Source of the DNA: Amorphophallus konjac
Taxonomy: Eukaryota > Streptophyta > Magnoliopsida > Alismatales > Araceae
Direction: 5' to 3'
Assembly: GCA_022559845.1 (NCBI GenBank)
Contig: CM040118.1
Span: 159,422,331-159,486,330 of the forward strand
DNA: 64,000 nucleotides
Positions 63,275-64,000 of this stretch are shown piece after piece (positions within the stretch are counted from its first letter, which is position 1; every line of letters begins with the position of its first letter). The translations under genes were made by a program, and so were the position numbers. A model generated the notes under the pieces. That model searched no databases. It had not been told where the DNA came from and was given only the letters and a program-made list of their open reading frames with translations.

Positions 63275-64000
63275 GAATAGGTGCCAGCCGTGACATTTAG
63301 GCTCAAGGTTCCCCAAGAGCCGGGGTCAGCTGTTCTTGCGAGCTTGTCTGTCACGCCTGCGATTCATCGTCAGGTGATAGATGCTCAGCGTGCAGACCCT
63401 GAGTTGCCCCAGATTTTGGCATTGGTTGATGTTGAGTTCAGCGAAGATGGAGCTGTGAGATTCCGTGGTGAGCTATACGTCCCGGTCGAGGAGCAGGTGA
63501 GGCATGTGGTGTTGCTAGAGGCTCATGGGAGTCGTTACACTGTACACCCGGGGGCGACGAAGATGTATCGGAACTTGAAGAGGCAATTCTGGTGGCCTGG
63601 CATGAAGAGAGATATTACCGAGTATGTGACCAGATGCCTGACTTGTCAGCAGGTGAAGGCGAAACATCAGCGACCAGGAGGTACTCTTCAGCCCTTTGGA
63701 GGTTCTCACGTGGAAATGGGACCACGTGACCATGGATTTTGTGGTGGGATTACCGAGGACCCCGAGCGGGCATGATAGTATTTGGTTGCTGGTGGATAGG
63801 CTAACGAAGGTGGCTCAGTTGTTACCGATCAAAGTCAGCTGGAGTGTGTCCAAGTTGGCTCGTCTTTATGTGGAGCGCATCGTTCTTTGCATGGAATTCC
63901 CATTTCCATTGTGTCAGATCGAGATCCGCGTTTCACTTCTGGATTCTGGAGGAGTTTCCGGCAAGCTCTTGGCATGGAGTTAGCGTTTAGCTCAGCGTAT
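63275..64000 (+). pseudogene. Tekay-type integrase, frameshifted, running off the window
   Basis: The HHCC domain (GSRYTVHPGATKMYRNLKRQ; FWWPGMKRDITEYVTRC) is in one frame. Near 63690-63710 the frame changes and [28 protein letters not shown] (core Asp) continues in another. Later DRDPRF-like sequence is also shifted. Multiple indels make this inactive. The rest of the element is outside the window. Confidence 0.87.

Larger units (their letters stand above)
35006..64000 (+). mobile_element. Tekay-type Ty3/Gypsy element, decayed, with nested insertions
   Basis: A long LTR (35006-37398) is followed by a partial second LTR start (37399-37543), then RT directly. Gag, protease and the RT N terminus are missing. 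RT breaks off at 37851 where a Copia element inserted and resumes at 62568 with target copy AGTTT. RNase H and integrase follow with stops and a frameshift to the window edge. LTR length, terminal sequence and pol wording ([34 protein letters not shown]) indicate the Tekay/Del group of chromoviruses. Confidence 0.85.

Overview
The window is repeat DNA from a plant nuclear genome, almost certainly an angiosperm. Every coding region I can support belongs to an LTR retrotransposon or to a gene carried inside one. I see no free-standing host gene, rRNA, tRNA gene or CRISPR array. The evidence for a plant is the set of lineages (Ty3/Gypsy chromovirus, Tat and Tekay types; Ty1/Copia Sirevirus type), plant mobile domain (PMD) genes with short GT-AG introns, and tRNA-type primer sites such as TGGTATCAGAGC. 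The species cannot be named from the sequence.

Layout, left to right. (1) 1-5176: a minus-strand chromovirus-like element whose Gag-Pol frame is open to the window edge. Its 5' LTR is a near-perfect 583-bp palindrome. It sits in the 3' part of (2) 5177-17681: Tat-A, a minus-strand Tat-type element with gag, protease plus G-patch, intact pol, leader and a 2.2-kb 5' LTR. Tat-A interrupts the RNase H region of (3) 17682-32366: Tat-B, a plus-strand, decayed Tat-type element. Between its pol and its 3' LTR, Tat-B carries two antisense, intron-bearing PMD-like genes. One of them (21755-27400, eight exons, all introns phase 0) is split by a 2455-bp solo Tekay-type LTR with target duplication CTGCT. 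(4) 32367-35005: unassigned DNA with CCTAAACCC-rich minisatellite, split by a Copia-type solo LTR (33060-34566). (5) 35006-64000: a decayed plus-strand Tekay-type element. Its reverse transcriptase is split by (6) a minus-strand Sirevirus-like Copia element (37852-62567, TSD AGTTT). The integrase of that element is in turn split by (7) a plus-strand gag-only Tat-related element (45722-57732, TSD CATAG).

The strongest signals for follow-up are the antisense multi-intron PMD gene inside a retrotransposon, and a theme that recurs across unrelated elements: each family carries its own short GC-rich palindromic word, repeated in LTRs and other noncoding DNA. Two Tekay-type LTRs keep the array at the same relative position but use different words. 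The chromovirus takes this to the extreme with 209-bp inverted arms. Wherever I inferred the original codon, the nonsense codons are explained by C-to-T or G-to-A transitions, as expected from deamination of methylated cytosine.

All similarity statements rest on reading motifs by eye; no database search or alignment program was run.
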